Source: W-Chloroflexi-9 sp045863195
GTDB taxonomy: Bacteria; Chloroflexota; Dehalococcoidia; UBA2979
Length of the DNA: 64,000 nucleotides
Direction: 5' to 3'
Assembly (NCBI GenBank): GCA_045863195.1
Contig: BTUI01000006.1
Span: 112,602-176,601, forward strand
Every line of letters begins with the position of its first letter. The stretch's first letter is position 1. The notes under the pieces were generated by a model that did no database searches, had not been told where the DNA came from, and worked only from the letters and a program-made list of their open reading frames with translations. Shown here piece by piece: positions 16,238 to 24,856 of the stretch. The translations under genes were made by a program, and so were the position numbers.

Positions 16238-17863
16238 TCAGGCGGCGTAGGCGCGCCGTTCGACATAATCGACGCGGGAGGCGGCGTACTGCGCCTCCCA
16301 CCGTTCGACCACGGCGGCGAACGCCTCCACGCAGCGCGGATCGAAGTGCGTCCCGGCGCCGGCCTCGATCACGCTGACCGACTCGTCAGGCTCCCAGGCG
16401 GGCCGGTAGGCGCGGTTGGAGCGGAGCGCGTCGTACACGTCCGCGACGGCGGCGATGCGCGCCTCCAGCGGGATCGCGTCGCCGGCGAGGCCGTCCGGGT
16501 AGCCGGTGCCGTCGAACCGCTCGTGGTGATGGCGGATCACCAGCGCCTCGATCCGGCGGCCGAAGGCGCCGCGCAGCATCTCCGCGCCACGGCCCGGGTG
16601 CTCCTTGATGACGTCGTACTCCACCGGGTCGAGCGAGGCGCGCTTGTGGAGGACCGCGTCCGGCACGCCGATTTTGCCGACGTCGTGCAGGAGGGCACCG
16701 GCAGCGAGCGCACGGAGGCGCGTGTCCGGGAGCCGCATCTGCTGGCCGATGAGCACGGAGAGCGCGGCCACGCGTTCGCCGTGGCCCAGGGTGTAGCCGT
16801 CGCGCGCCTCGAGCGCCGCGGCGAGCGTGACGATCGATTCGGTGTAGCCGGAGCGCAGCTGCTCTAACACATCAGTGACGGTCAGCGCCTCGAACGAGCG
16901 GACGGTGGCCCCCTGCGAGTAAGCGACGAGGACGCCCCAGAGCATCGCGCTGAACCCGGCGAGCAACTGGAAGTGGTACAGCCAGAACACCGCGGACCAG
17001 GTCGCGCCGAAATGCAGCGAGAAGTGCGCCTGTACCAGCATCACCGCGCCCACAGCGGAGGCGCCGTACATCGGCAGGCCGCTGCGCCGGTAGCCGACAA
17101 CGAAATGGAATGCGGCATAGCCGCCGGCGATGGTGACCGCTGCGAGGACGCCCCACGCGAACAGCGGACGCTGCACCAGCCAGGTGGGGACCAGGTGCGG
17201 CATGGTGAGGGCAACGCCTGCGTACAGCGCGACGAGCGCGATCGCGCCGGCGAGGATCGCGTGCCGGCGGCGCTCCATCCAGCGCTCCGCCGCTGCGGGC
17301 CAGTTGAACGCGCTCGCCGCCAGGAAGAAGGCGGCGAGCAGGGTGGCGAGGCGTGACGAAAGGCCGGTGACGTTGTGGAACGGCGTGGGCCGCTCCTGCG
17401 TTGCCGGCGTGACCTCGGTCGTGACCGGCGTGGCCGGCGCGATGCTGGCGAGCGACGGCCCGCCGCCGCCATAGCCATCGTCGCCGTAGCCGTCCCCGGT
17501 GAACGCGGCCGTGTTCATCACCACCGCCTGCGGGGCGGCGGCGACGGGCGCCGCCGGCGCGCCGCCGAGGAGGAATCCGGGCGTGGCGAGGCCGTGGACG
17601 GTGAAGATGCCCGCCATGTAGAGGAACGCGAGCGCCAGCAGCAGGACGCGGGCGTTGCGTGTCCGGAGCGCTGCGATGCTTGCCGCCAGGGCGATTGCGA
17701 GGCACACCACGGAGGCGACGCTGACGATCCAGAAGTGGCCGGCAGGCTGCTTCCACGCGAGCGCCTGGTTCCACCCGGCGTTGCCCTCGAGCGCGACAAA
17801 GAGGGCGGTCGACCCGCCCAGGAGCAGCGCCCACGGCAGCACATTGGGAAGCGCACGTCGCAT
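16238..17863 (-). CDS. Membrane HD-GYP phosphodiesterase (copy 1)
   Basis: This is a 541-residue paralogue of the adjacent downstream gene with the same layout. The multi-pass N-terminus has GHFWIVSVA, FTVHGLATPG and WLYHFQLLAGFSAMLWG. The cytosolic HD-GYP domain carries ALLHDVGKIGVPDAVLHK, IRHHHERFDGTGYPD and VADVYDALRSNRAYR. It differs by an inserted Gly/Pro/Thr-rich loop at about residues 105-160 between membrane segments. I used the ATG at 17863 because the residues before it (to 17947) are polar and unlike copy 2. A local duplication is the simplest explanation. Confidence 0.87.
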   Translation of the reverse strand: MRRALPNVLPWALLLGGSTALFVALEGNAGWNQALAWKQPAGHFWIVSVASVVCLAIALAASIAALRTRNARVLLLALAFLYMAGIFTVHGLATPGFLLGGAPAAPVAAAPQAVVMNTAAFTGDGYGDDGYGGGGPSLASIAPATPVTTEVTPATQERPTPFHNVTGLSSRLATLLAAFFLAASAFNWPAAAERWMERRRHAILAGAIALVALYAGVALTMPHLVPTWLVQRPLFAWGVLAAVTIAGGYAAFHFVVGYRRSGLPMYGASAVGAVMLVQAHFSLHFGATWSAVFWLYHFQLLAGFSAMLWGVLVAYSQGATVRSFEALTVTDVLEQLRSGYTESIVTLAAALEARDGYTLGHGERVAALSVLIGQQMRLPDTRLRALAAGALLHDVGKIGVPDAVLHKRASLDPVEYDVIKEHPGRGAEMLRGAFGRRIEALVIRHHHERFDGTGYPDGLAGDAIPLEARIAAVADVYDALRSNRAYRPAWEPDESVSVIEAGAGTHFDPRCVEAFAAVVERWEAQYAASRVDYVERRAYAA

Positions 17864-17948
17864 CACGAGGCCGTTCGACTCCGTTCGGGGTAGCCAGACA
17901 CCGTGACTATCGACGGCCCTGCCGGGGCTCTGTAGGGCGGAACGCAAC

Positions 17949-17972
17949 GAGGCCGCCCCGAAGGGCGGCCTC
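17949..17972 (-). terminator. Terminator after the SIMPL-domain gene
   Basis: GAGGCCGCCC and GGGCGGCCTC form a perfect ten-pair stem with a four-base loop, 25 bases past the stop at 17998 and just upstream of the HD-GYP gene. There is no long T-run. Confidence 0.8.
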
Positions 17973-17997
17973 GCGTGTGTCAGACCGTGGCCGGGGA

Positions 17998-18741
17998 CTA
18001 CTGGGTGATGTCGAACACCACGTACACGGTCAGCATCAGCTCCTGCTCGCCGGCGTTCACCGGGCTCGGGGCGCCGCCCATCGCGGCGTCACGGAGCGTC
18101 GGGTAGAACTCGGGGCCGCCGCCGGATGCGGACTCGCTGATCGAGCGGGCCTTGCCCAGCGTCACGCCAGCGGCCTCCGCCAGCACCTCGGCGCGCTCGC
18201 GGGCGTTGTCGATCGCCTCCTTGCGGGCGTCCGCCAGGTGCTGTTCCGGGTCCTCCACGGTGAAGGAGATGCCGTTCACGCGGACGGCGTCACCGCCGGC
18301 GACGATCGCGGCGTCCAGCACCTGCGACGCGGAGTCGATGTTGCGGACCTTCAGCTCGACCTGGTTGTTCACCGTGAACGCGGCGATGCGGGGCGCCTCG
18401 TTCTCCGTGTAGACGTACTGCGGGTAGATGTTGAAGTACTGGGTGCGGATGTCCTCCTCCGCCACGCCCAGGCCCTTCACCGCGTCCTGCAGCGCCTGCA
18501 TGGCGTCCGCCGCCTGGTCGCGCGCCTCCGCCACCGTCGGCGCGGTGACCTCCACGCCCACGTTCACGAGGGCGATGTCGGGCTTCACGGAGACCTTGCC
18601 CTGGCCGGTCACGGTGATGCCGGTGGCGCTTTCGCCGGACGGCATGTTCACCGTGGTCTCGGGGGTGCAGGCGACGCCCAGGACGACCAGTGCGGTCGCG
18701 CCCAGGGCCACCATGCCCCGCTTGATGTGCTTGATGTTCAT
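17998..18741 (-). CDS. SIMPL-domain (DUF541) lipoprotein
   Basis: The 247-residue protein starts with a lipoprotein signal (GATALVVLGVAC, lipidation Cys at 25) and then has a SIMPL/DUF541 domain: GITVTGQGKVSVKPDIALVN, DIRTQYFNIYPQYVY, FTVNNQVELKVRN and a TLGKARSISES stretch. Such proteins are envelope or secreted factors of loosely defined role (BP26/OMP28-like, oxidative stress in some species). The ATG at 18741 has GGAAGAAAGG upstream. It is a single gene with its own terminator. Confidence 0.88.
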   Translation of the reverse strand: MNIKHIKRGMVALGATALVVLGVACTPETTVNMPSGESATGITVTGQGKVSVKPDIALVNVGVEVTAPTVAEARDQAADAMQALQDAVKGLGVAEEDIRTQYFNIYPQYVYTENEAPRIAAFTVNNQVELKVRNIDSASQVLDAAIVAGGDAVRVNGISFTVEDPEQHLADARKEAIDNARERAEVLAEAAGVTLGKARSISESASGGGPEFYPTLRDAAMGGAPSPVNAGEQELMLTVYVVFDITQ

Positions 18742-18809
18742 GGATGTTGCCTTTCTTCCGGGTCGCTGGGTGCGTCCCCGCCGGCAACGTGGCGGAACGA
18801 GTGTCCGCC

Positions 18810-19673
18810 TTATTGCGCCGAGCGGTCTCCGCGTCGCGACCAGGTCATCAGCGCGGAGAGGGCTCCGAGCAGGACCGCCAGTGCTGCGAGCGCGGGAGCA
18901 ACGCCTCCCACACCCTGAGACGTGTCGACCGCGATGTTGGTTCCCGAGGCGTCTCCGCCCTCCGCGGAGGTGCTGGAGAACAGCAGGTCACCCGACTCCG
19001 GGGCGGGCATCGCGCCGGCCGCCGTCGGGGCGCCGTCGTCCTCGCCGCCGCCCATGCCACCATCCGCGCCGGCTGCGCCCATCACGCCACCCTCGCCAGC
19101 GCCGCCGCCCGAGGTCGGCGGCAGCAACGAGGCGTCCGAGGCGGGGGCGGGTGCGAACGCAGGCTGCACCGCTTCCGGGGTGCCCTCCGAGGGGGCGATC
19201 TCGGGAGCGGCGCCCTTCGCGGCGGCGTCACCGGCGCGCAGTTCCGCACCGGCCGGGGCTGCCTCCATCGCCGTCATCGCGACGGAGGTGTCTGCGACCG
19301 CGCCCCCCGTGCTGAGCGAGGAGGGTTCGTGGACCACGGCGACGACGAAGAGCAGCGCCGCCCCAGCAGCACCGGCGCGGACGAACAACTCCAGCCGGCG
19401 CATCAGCGCGAGCGGGCGTGCCGGGGCCGGGGCTGCCGTGAGCGCGAACGAGCGGGGCGCGCGCACGCCCTCGTCGAGGGTGGCGAGCGCCGAGCGCACG
19501 AGCCGGAGGTCATCCAGCGTCTCGCGGGCCTCGGCGCTTGCCGCCAGTTCCGCCTCCACGGCGGAACGCTCGACGTCGGTGAGTTCCCCGTCCAGGTACG
19601 CGGACAGGCGCTCCTCAAGCCGCTCCAGCGGGGTCAGGGGAGCCTCAAGGTCACGCTGTCGCCCTCTGTTCAT
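18810..19673 (-). CDS. Anti-sigma factor, membrane-anchored
   Basis: The first 65 residues (RLEERLSAYLDGELTDVE, then a helical EAELAASAEARETLDDLRLV) match anti-sigma domains of the zf-HC2 class, but the zinc His and Cys residues are absent. A membrane segment lies at about 97-113. A long Ala/Gly/Pro-rich external region follows, and a second membrane segment (ALAALAVLLGALSALMTW) lies near the C-terminus. Its ATG is four bases after the sigma factor stop, so the pair is cotranscribed. It should hold the partner sigma at the membrane until a cue arrives; the external region may be the sensor. Confidence 0.78.
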   Translation of the reverse strand: MNRGRQRDLEAPLTPLERLEERLSAYLDGELTDVERSAVEAELAASAEARETLDDLRLVRSALATLDEGVRAPRSFALTAAPAPARPLALMRRLELFVRAGAAGAALLFVVAVVHEPSSLSTGGAVADTSVAMTAMEAAPAGAELRAGDAAAKGAAPEIAPSEGTPEAVQPAFAPAPASDASLLPPTSGGGAGEGGVMGAAGADGGMGGGEDDGAPTAAGAMPAPESGDLLFSSTSAEGGDASGTNIAVDTSQGVGGVAPALAALAVLLGALSALMTWSRRGDRSAQ

Positions 19674-19677
19674 GGGA

Positions 19678-20313
19678 TCACCGCCTGTCCCCTAGACGCT
19701 CGGCGGCCTCGTGGAGTTCCCGGGAGGCGCGGATCACCTCGCGCAGCCGTCCGCGGGCGCGGCTGAGGCGTGACTTCACCGTGCCCAGGGCGAGCCCGGT
19801 GACCTCCGAGATCTCGCGGTAGTCCATCCCGTGGATGTCGGAGAGCACCACCACCTCGCGCCAGTCGTCCGGCAGCGTGCGGAGGGCGTCCTCCAGCGCG
19901 GCGCGCAGTTCGCCCTGCTCCACCTGCTCCAGCGGCAGCGGGTCAGGGTCGGCGGGATCGAGGTCGGGCCGGTCGTCCTCATCGCCGTCGTCAGCGGTCA
20001 GGCTCGTGGTGGGGCGGCGGCCGCGTCGGCGCAGTTCGTCCCGCGCCTGGTTGGCGGCGATGGTGAAGAGCCACGACTTAAAGGAGCCGCCGCGGAAGGT
20101 GTCGAGGCGCTGCCACGCGCGGATGAACGCCTCCTGCGTGGCGTCCTCCGCCGCCTGCGGTGAGCCGAGCATGCGCAGCGTGAGGCCGTACAGCGGGTCC
20201 TGGAAGCGCAGCACGAGCTGGTTGAACGCGGTGAGGTCGCCGCCGCGCGCACGCGTCACCCACGCCTCGATGGCGGCGTCCGCTTCCGTCGGCGCGGGGG
20301 TGGGTGTGGTCAT
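19678..20313 (-). CDS. ECF (sigma-70 family) RNA polymerase sigma factor
   Basis: The 211-residue protein has sigma region 2 (TAFNQLVLRFQDPLYGLTL, AEDATQEAFIRAWQRL, FRGGSFKSWLFTIAANQARD) and region 4 (ALRTLPDDWREVVVLSDIHG, YREISEVTGLALGTVKSRLSRAR). Between them is an acidic linker (DDGDEDDRPDLDPADPDP). The ATG at 20313 is chosen; the frame is open to 20382 but is not conserved there. It forms an operon with the anti-sigma gene. The regulon is not identifiable from this window. Confidence 0.92.
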   Translation of the reverse strand: MTTPTPAPTEADAAIEAWVTRARGGDLTAFNQLVLRFQDPLYGLTLRMLGSPQAAEDATQEAFIRAWQRLDTFRGGSFKSWLFTIAANQARDELRRRGRRPTTSLTADDGDEDDRPDLDPADPDPLPLEQVEQGELRAALEDALRTLPDDWREVVVLSDIHGMDYREISEVTGLALGTVKSRLSRARGRLREVIRASRELHEAAERLGDRR

Positions 20314-20351
20314 GCGCGCGCTCGTGCAGGTGGGCGGGCCGGCGGGGACGG

Positions 20352-20382
20352 TTGCACCCCGTCCGCGGGCCGAGGTTAGCAT
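20352..20382 (+). promoter_or_regulatory. Candidate promoter for the aldolase gene
   Basis: TTGCAC at 20352-20357 and TAGCAT at 20377-20382 with a 19-base spacer could be a sigma-70 promoter, 61 bases upstream of the fba ATG. The spacer is a little long, so this is weak. Confidence 0.3.
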
Positions 20383-20442
20383 GGGCCTCGCTTACGGCAC
20401 GGGCGTGCGAGGCGGCCCGAGCGCACCCTGAGGCGGAGGCCC

Positions 20443-21273
20443 ATGCCCCTCGTCCCCGGCTTCGACCTGCTCGCCGGCGCGGAGCGTGGCACCTACGCGG
20501 TGCCCGGCTTCAACGTCTCCAACGTGGAGATGGCGCTCGGCGTCCTCGATGCCGCCGAGGCGCGCGGGGCGCCGCTCTTCCTGCAGTTCAACCCGTCCAA
20601 CCTGAAGCACATCGGCGGCGTGGAGGTGGCGGCGGCGCTCGCGCGCACGCTCGCGCAGCGGGCGACGGTGCCGGTGGCCGTGCACCTCGACCACGGCCCG
20701 GACGTGGCGCTGCTGCGTCGCGCGGTGGCCGCCGGGTTCACCTCGCTCATGTTCGACGGCTCCACCTTCCCGATCGAGCGGAACCGGCGGGAGACGATGT
20801 CCGCGTACGCGGTGGCGCAGGAGGCGCGCGTGCCGCTGGAGGCGGAACTGGGCCACGTGGGCGGGCGCGAGCCGGGCGTCGTGACCTCGGAGGCGGTGCT
20901 GACCGACCCGGAGGCGGCCGCGCGGTTCGTGGAGGAGACGCGGGTCGACTCGCTGGCCGTCTCGGTCGGCACGGCGCACGGGCTGGCGGGCCAGGTGGAC
21001 CTGCCGCTGGTGCGCGAGATCCGCGCCGCCGTGCGAGGTCTCCCGCTGGTGCTGCACGGCGGCTCGGGCGTGACGCCGCAGGACCTGCGCGCCTCCGTGC
21101 TCGCCGGCATCCGCAAGGTGAACATCAGCAGCGAGATCCACGCCACCTTCGCCCGCGCGCTGGCCGAGGCGTCCGGCGGCGACCCGCGCCCGGCGCTGGT
21201 GCGGGGGCGTGAGGCGGTGGCGCAGGTGGCGATGGAGCGGATCGACCTGCTGGGTGCCGCTCGACGCGCCTGA
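20443..21273 (+). CDS. fba: Class II fructose-bisphosphate (or tagatose-bisphosphate) aldolase
   Basis: This 276-residue zinc aldolase cleaves ketose-1,6-bisphosphates in central carbon metabolism. The zinc and substrate motifs are VPVAVHLDHGPD, FDGSTFPIERN, AELGHVGG, VGTAHGLAG, LHGGSGV and KVNISSE. The length is at the short end of the GatY/KbaY/FbaA group, so exact substrate preference is uncertain. GGAGG lies seven bases upstream of the ATG. It precedes lepB and pyrE on the same strand. Confidence 0.9.
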   Translation: MPLVPGFDLLAGAERGTYAVPGFNVSNVEMALGVLDAAEARGAPLFLQFNPSNLKHIGGVEVAAALARTLAQRATVPVAVHLDHGPDVALLRRAVAAGFTSLMFDGSTFPIERNRRETMSAYAVAQEARVPLEAELGHVGGREPGVVTSEAVLTDPEAAARFVEETRVDSLAVSVGTAHGLAGQVDLPLVREIRAAVRGLPLVLHGGSGVTPQDLRASVLAGIRKVNISSEIHATFARALAEASGGDPRPALVRGREAVAQVAMERIDLLGAARRA

Positions 21274-21311
21274 CGGCGCTGCTCGCGTGGGTGCGCCCAC
21301 GGAGCCCCCGC

Positions 21312-21317
21312 CTATAC
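21312..21317 (+). promoter_or_regulatory. Candidate -10 (TATACT) for lepB
   Basis: TATACT stands out in a GC-rich gap and ends eight bases before the lepB ATG at 21326. If it is a -10, transcription would begin at or next to the start codon, that is, a leaderless message. No good -35 was seen. Confidence 0.35.
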
Positions 21318-21325
21318 TCGATGGG

Positions 21326-22138
21326 ATGCTCGACGAACTGCCCCCCGACGCCCCCGAGGTCACGTCCGGCTTCGATCCCGACTGGGACCCCGCCACCGAC
21401 GACGCGCCGGGCGATCCGGCGATCGTGGACCAGCCCGCCTTCTCCCACCGCGGCCTGGGGCAGGTCGACCCGTTCGCCGTCCCGCGTCCGTGGCACGCGA
21501 TCGTCTGGCCGTGGGGCCTCTCCGGCCTCGCCGAGACGCTCGAGGTGGTCGCGCTGGCGCTGATCATGTTCGTCGGCGTGCGCTTCGTCGCCCACAACTA
21601 CGTGGTGGACGGCGCCTCCATGCTGCCGACGTTCGAGAACGGCGAGTTCGTGATCGTGAACCGCCTCGCCTACCGCGACTTCGACCTCACGTGGGTGCCG
21701 GTGGTGGGCGGGACGTTCTCGTTCGGCGACCCGAAGCCGGGTGACATCGTGGTCTTCGCTTACCAGACCGAGCCGCGCGAACGCGACTTCATCAAGCGCG
21801 TGATCGCCGTGCCGGGCCAGGTGGTGGAGGTGCGCGACGGCGTCCTGTTCGTGGACCACCAGCCGCTGGATGAGCCGTACATCCAGGCCTCGCCCAACTA
21901 CGTCTATCCGCTGACGGCGGTGCCCCCGGGCAAGTTGTTCGTGCTGGGCGACAACCGCAACAACTCCTTCGACTCGCACCTCTTCGGTCTGATCGACCAG
22001 GAGGTCGTGGTGGGCCGGGCGGACATCCGCTACTGGCCGTTCGGTCGGTTCTGGATGGTGGAGCACGGGCTGGGCGCGGTCGCCTCTTCGGTGGCGCGCG
22101 TCCTGCCGGAGAAGGGGACGGTGGCGGTATGGCGGTAG
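21326..22138 (+). CDS. lepB: Signal peptidase I
   Basis: It removes signal peptides from exported proteins at the outer face of the membrane. The 270-residue protein has an acidic, Pro-rich cytosolic start of about 65 residues and one membrane helix (VVALALIMFVGVRFVAH). The catalytic Ser is in DGASMLPTFENGE and the catalytic Lys in ERDFIKRVIAVPG; box E is LGDNRNNSFDSH. The ATG at 21326 is preferred, since upstream in-frame residues lie inside the fba gene. Its stop overlaps pyrE by ten bases. Confidence 0.93.
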   Translation: MLDELPPDAPEVTSGFDPDWDPATDDAPGDPAIVDQPAFSHRGLGQVDPFAVPRPWHAIVWPWGLSGLAETLEVVALALIMFVGVRFVAHNYVVDGASMLPTFENGEFVIVNRLAYRDFDLTWVPVVGGTFSFGDPKPGDIVVFAYQTEPRERDFIKRVIAVPGQVVEVRDGVLFVDHQPLDEPYIQASPNYVYPLTAVPPGKLFVLGDNRNNSFDSHLFGLIDQEVVVGRADIRYWPFGRFWMVEHGLGAVASSVARVLPEKGTVAVWR

Positions 22139-22695
22139 ACCCCGAGGTGATGCAGGCGCTCGAGGCGGGCGGCGCGATGCTGTCCGGCCACTTCCAGTTG
22201 AACTCCGGCCGCCACTCGGACCGCTACCTGGAGAAGTTCAACATCCTCCAGTGGCCGCAGTACACCGAACTCGTCTGCCGCAAGATGGCGGACGCCGGGC
22301 GCGCGCACGCGCCTCGGACCGTCGCCGGCCCCACGACCGGCGGCGTGATCCTGGCGTACGAGGTCGGGCGGCAGCTCGGCCTGCGCGGCATCTTCTGCGA
22401 GCGCGACCCGCAGGGCGGCCGCTCCTTCCAGCGCGACTTCCACCTGCAGCCGGACGAGCCGGTGATGGTGGTGGATGACGTGATGACCTCCGGCGAGTCC
22501 GTCCTCGACACGATCGAGGCGGTGCGGAAGGCCGGTGGACGCGTGAGCAGCGTAGCCGTGATGGTGGACCGCTCCGGGGGCAAGGTGAGTTTCGGGGAGA
22601 TCCCGTTCTTCGCCGCGACCGAGGTTGTGATGCAGACGTGGACGCCGGAGGAATGCCCGCTCTGCAAGCAGGGCGTCCCGCTGAAGGTCACCTAG
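22129..22695 (+). CDS. pyrE: Orotate phosphoribosyltransferase
   Basis: It transfers ribose-5-phosphate from PRPP to orotate, giving OMP in pyrimidine synthesis. The 188-residue protein has the substrate loop (GHFQLNSGRHSDRYLEK), TVAGPTTGGVILAYEV, and the PRPP motif VMVVDDVMTSGESV. The end carries two cysteines (ECPLCKQG), as in some PyrE of thermophiles. Its ATG lies inside the lepB end. No other pyr genes are nearby. Confidence 0.95.
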   Translation: MAVDPEVMQALEAGGAMLSGHFQLNSGRHSDRYLEKFNILQWPQYTELVCRKMADAGRAHAPRTVAGPTTGGVILAYEVGRQLGLRGIFCERDPQGGRSFQRDFHLQPDEPVMVVDDVMTSGESVLDTIEAVRKAGGRVSSVAVMVDRSGGKVSFGEIPFFAATEVVMQTWTPEECPLCKQGVPLKVT

Positions 22696-22723
22696 CCGCC
22701 ACGCGGTCAGCCGGCGGGACGCC

Positions 22724-23518
22724 TCAGAGCGCCGGCACCACCAGCGGCGCGCCACCATCCGGGTTCGCGATCACGCGCACGTGCCGGCCGTAGACCGCGC
22801 CGATGTGCTCCGGCGTCACCACGACGCCCGGGACGCCATCGGCGACCACGCGCCCGCCCGCGAGCAGCACCAGCCGGTCGCAGTACGCCGCGGCGTACGA
22901 GAGGTCGTGGAGCACCACCAGGATGCCCACGCCCTCCGTCGCGAGGCGGCGCAGCAGCCCGAGGATCTCCGCCTGCGCCTCCGCGTCCAGGTTCGCCGTC
23001 GGCTCGTCCAGCAGCAGCAGCCGCGGCTCCTGCGCCAGCGCGCGGGCGATGAAGGCGCGCCGCCGCTCGCCGCCCGAGAGGGTCCCCAGCGCGCGGTCCG
23101 CGTACCCTTCGCACCCGGTGCGCGCGATCGCGGCATCCGCGATCGCGAGGTCGCGCTCGGTCTCGCGTCCGAGCAGCCCGAGGTGCGGGAACCGCCCGAG
23201 GAGGACGAGTTCGCGCACGGTCATGGTGGCGGGCGCCTCGGGGAGTTGCTGGACGACGGCGACGGTGCGGAAGAGATCGCGGCGCGGCACGGAGCGCAGC
23301 GGGCGGCCGTCCACCAGCACATCGCCCTCGGCAGCACGGGCGCCAGTGGCGGCGCGCATCAACGTGCTCTTGCCCGCGCCGTTCGGCCCGACGAGGCCGA
23401 CGACCTCGCCCGCCTCGACGCGCAGCGAGACGCCGTCGAGCAGCGCCCGCCCGCCGATGCGGACGTGGAGGTCGCGCACCTCCAGCAGCGGCGTCTCGGC
23501 GAGCCTCGGGGCCGCCAT
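22724..23518 (-). CDS. btuD: Cobalamin-type ABC importer, ATPase
   Basis: This 264-residue ATPase belongs to the FecE/BtuD/HemV class. It has Walker A GPNGAGKST, signature LSGGERRRAFIARAL, Walker B LLLLDEPTANLD and a VVLHDLSYAAAYCDR switch. Its ATG overlaps the permease stop (TGATG). The cobalamin riboswitch upstream of the permease gene indicates B12 or another corrinoid as cargo rather than iron-siderophore. No substrate-binding protein (BtuF) gene is adjacent. Confidence 0.88.
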   Translation of the reverse strand: MAAPRLAETPLLEVRDLHVRIGGRALLDGVSLRVEAGEVVGLVGPNGAGKSTLMRAATGARAAEGDVLVDGRPLRSVPRRDLFRTVAVVQQLPEAPATMTVRELVLLGRFPHLGLLGRETERDLAIADAAIARTGCEGYADRALGTLSGGERRRAFIARALAQEPRLLLLDEPTANLDAEAQAEILGLLRRLATEGVGILVVLHDLSYAAAYCDRLVLLAGGRVVADGVPGVVVTPEHIGAVYGRHVRVIANPDGGAPLVVPAL

Positions 23519-24603
23519 CAGAGCGCCCCGCCGCGGCGTCGCCGCATGAGGTAGATGAAGAACGGACCACCGAGCATCGACGTGACGATGCCGACGGGGA
23601 TCTCCTGCGGCGCGATCACCGTGCGAGAGAACAGGTCGACGAGGATGAGGAAGGAGGCGCCCACCAGCGCGGCCGCGACCAGCGTCCGCCGGTAGTCCAT
23701 CCCGAACATCATGCGGATCGCGTGCGGCACCACGAGGCCGACGAAGCCGATTGTGCCCGCCATCGCCACCGCCGTCGCCGCCATGAGCGACGCGCCCACC
23801 AGCACCATCACCTTCACGCGGGTCACGTCCACGCCCAGGTGGGCGGCCTGCTCCTCGTCCAGCTGGAGGACGTTCAGCGCGCGCGCGTGCAGCGCCACCA
23901 GCGCCGCCCCCGCGGCCAGGTACGGCAGCGCGTAGACGATGCGCACCCACGAGGAGGTGTTGAAGCCCCCGAAGATGAACTCGAAGATCGGCTGCGCCTT
24001 CTGCCCGCCGGTCAGCAGCATGAACGAGGTCAGCCCGCCGAAGATCGCGGAGAACGCGATCCCCGCGAGGATGAGCGACCCGTTGTCGATCGTCCCGCCG
24101 CTCCTCGCGACCGTGTAGACGGAGGCGACCGCGACGGCGGAGCCGACGAAGGCGAACGCCGGCACCCAACCGAATCCCCATGAGTCGATCGGCAGCGGCG
24201 ACATGATCGCCACGGACGCGCCGAAGGCGGCGCCGGCCGCCACGCCGAGGAGGAACGGGTCCGCCAGCGGGTTGCGGAACACCCCCTGGTAGGCCGATCC
24301 GGCGACCGAGAGCGATGCGCCCACCACGCCGGCGGCGATCACGCGCGGCAGCCGGATGTCGAACAGGATGCGGTGCCACGCCTCGGACGCCCCGGCGTTG
24401 ACATCGAGGAACGGTGCGCGTTCGAGGAGCATGAGGACGGCCGTCCACGGCGGGATCGCGGCGGCGCCCTGGGTGGCGGAGAGCACGGCGATCACGAGGA
24501 GCGCGACCGCGGTGAGCGGTACGCCGGCCAGCCGTAGGCGCGCGCGGAGGCCGCTGCGCGGGGCCGCCCAGGCTGCGGTGATCCGGAGGTCCCTGATCGA
24601 CAT
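23518..24603 (-). CDS. btuC: Cobalamin-type ABC importer, permease
   Basis: This 361-residue FecCD-family permease has around ten membrane segments. Typical motifs are DIRLPRVIAAGVVGASLSVAGSAYQ, NPLADPFLLGVAAGAAFGA and GFVGLVVPHAIRM, followed by IVTSMLGGPFFIYLM. The ATG at 24603 follows GAGGAG. The frame is open further upstream, through the riboswitch, which is a shadow. The cobalamin riboswitch at 24690-24812 would shut it off when B12 is plentiful. CobO, which adenosylates salvaged corrinoids, is encoded at 30470. Confidence 0.9.
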   Translation of the reverse strand: MSIRDLRITAAWAAPRSGLRARLRLAGVPLTAVALLVIAVLSATQGAAAIPPWTAVLMLLERAPFLDVNAGASEAWHRILFDIRLPRVIAAGVVGASLSVAGSAYQGVFRNPLADPFLLGVAAGAAFGASVAIMSPLPIDSWGFGWVPAFAFVGSAVAVASVYTVARSGGTIDNGSLILAGIAFSAIFGGLTSFMLLTGGQKAQPIFEFIFGGFNTSSWVRIVYALPYLAAGAALVALHARALNVLQLDEEQAAHLGVDVTRVKVMVLVGASLMAATAVAMAGTIGFVGLVVPHAIRMMFGMDYRRTLVAAALVGASFLILVDLFSRTVIAPQEIPVGIVTSMLGGPFFIYLMRRRRGGAL

Positions 24604-24689
24604 CGCCGCGCTACTCCTCGCGAGGGAGGGGCGATGGCGAGCGCATGCGCGAGGGGGCGCGTGTGCCTGCCGCCGCCTGTCCTCGCAGG

Positions 24690-24812
24690 CCGACAAGGAT
24701 GCGCGGGCCGGTATCCTGGCTCCCCGCCGGGGGCGGGTCACAGTTGCGGGACAGCGTCGGTTTCGCACCGAACTTCCCCGGTCACCGCGCGGTAACCGGG
24801 CGGAGTGTAGCA
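24690..24812 (-). promoter_or_regulatory. Cobalamin (B12) riboswitch
   Basis: Read on the minus strand, the region has the conserved core GGGGAAGTTCGGTGCGAAA, then ACGCTGTCCCGCAACTGTGA. A GAGCCAGGATACCGGCC follows, corresponding to the B12 box with its flanking helix. Downstream, CCTCGCG could pair with CGCGAGG over the btuC Shine-Dalgarno, which would suit translational control. The exact ends are approximate. Confidence 0.92.
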
Positions 24813-24856
24813 TCGGCTCTGCAGCCGGTCGAAGCGCCGTCGAGAGGGCCTACCGC

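Noticed and set aside
14531..16867. 778-codon plus-strand frame opposite the HD-GYP genes
   Set aside because: Same reason: low-complexity, charged translation, antisense to a convincing HD-GYP protein.
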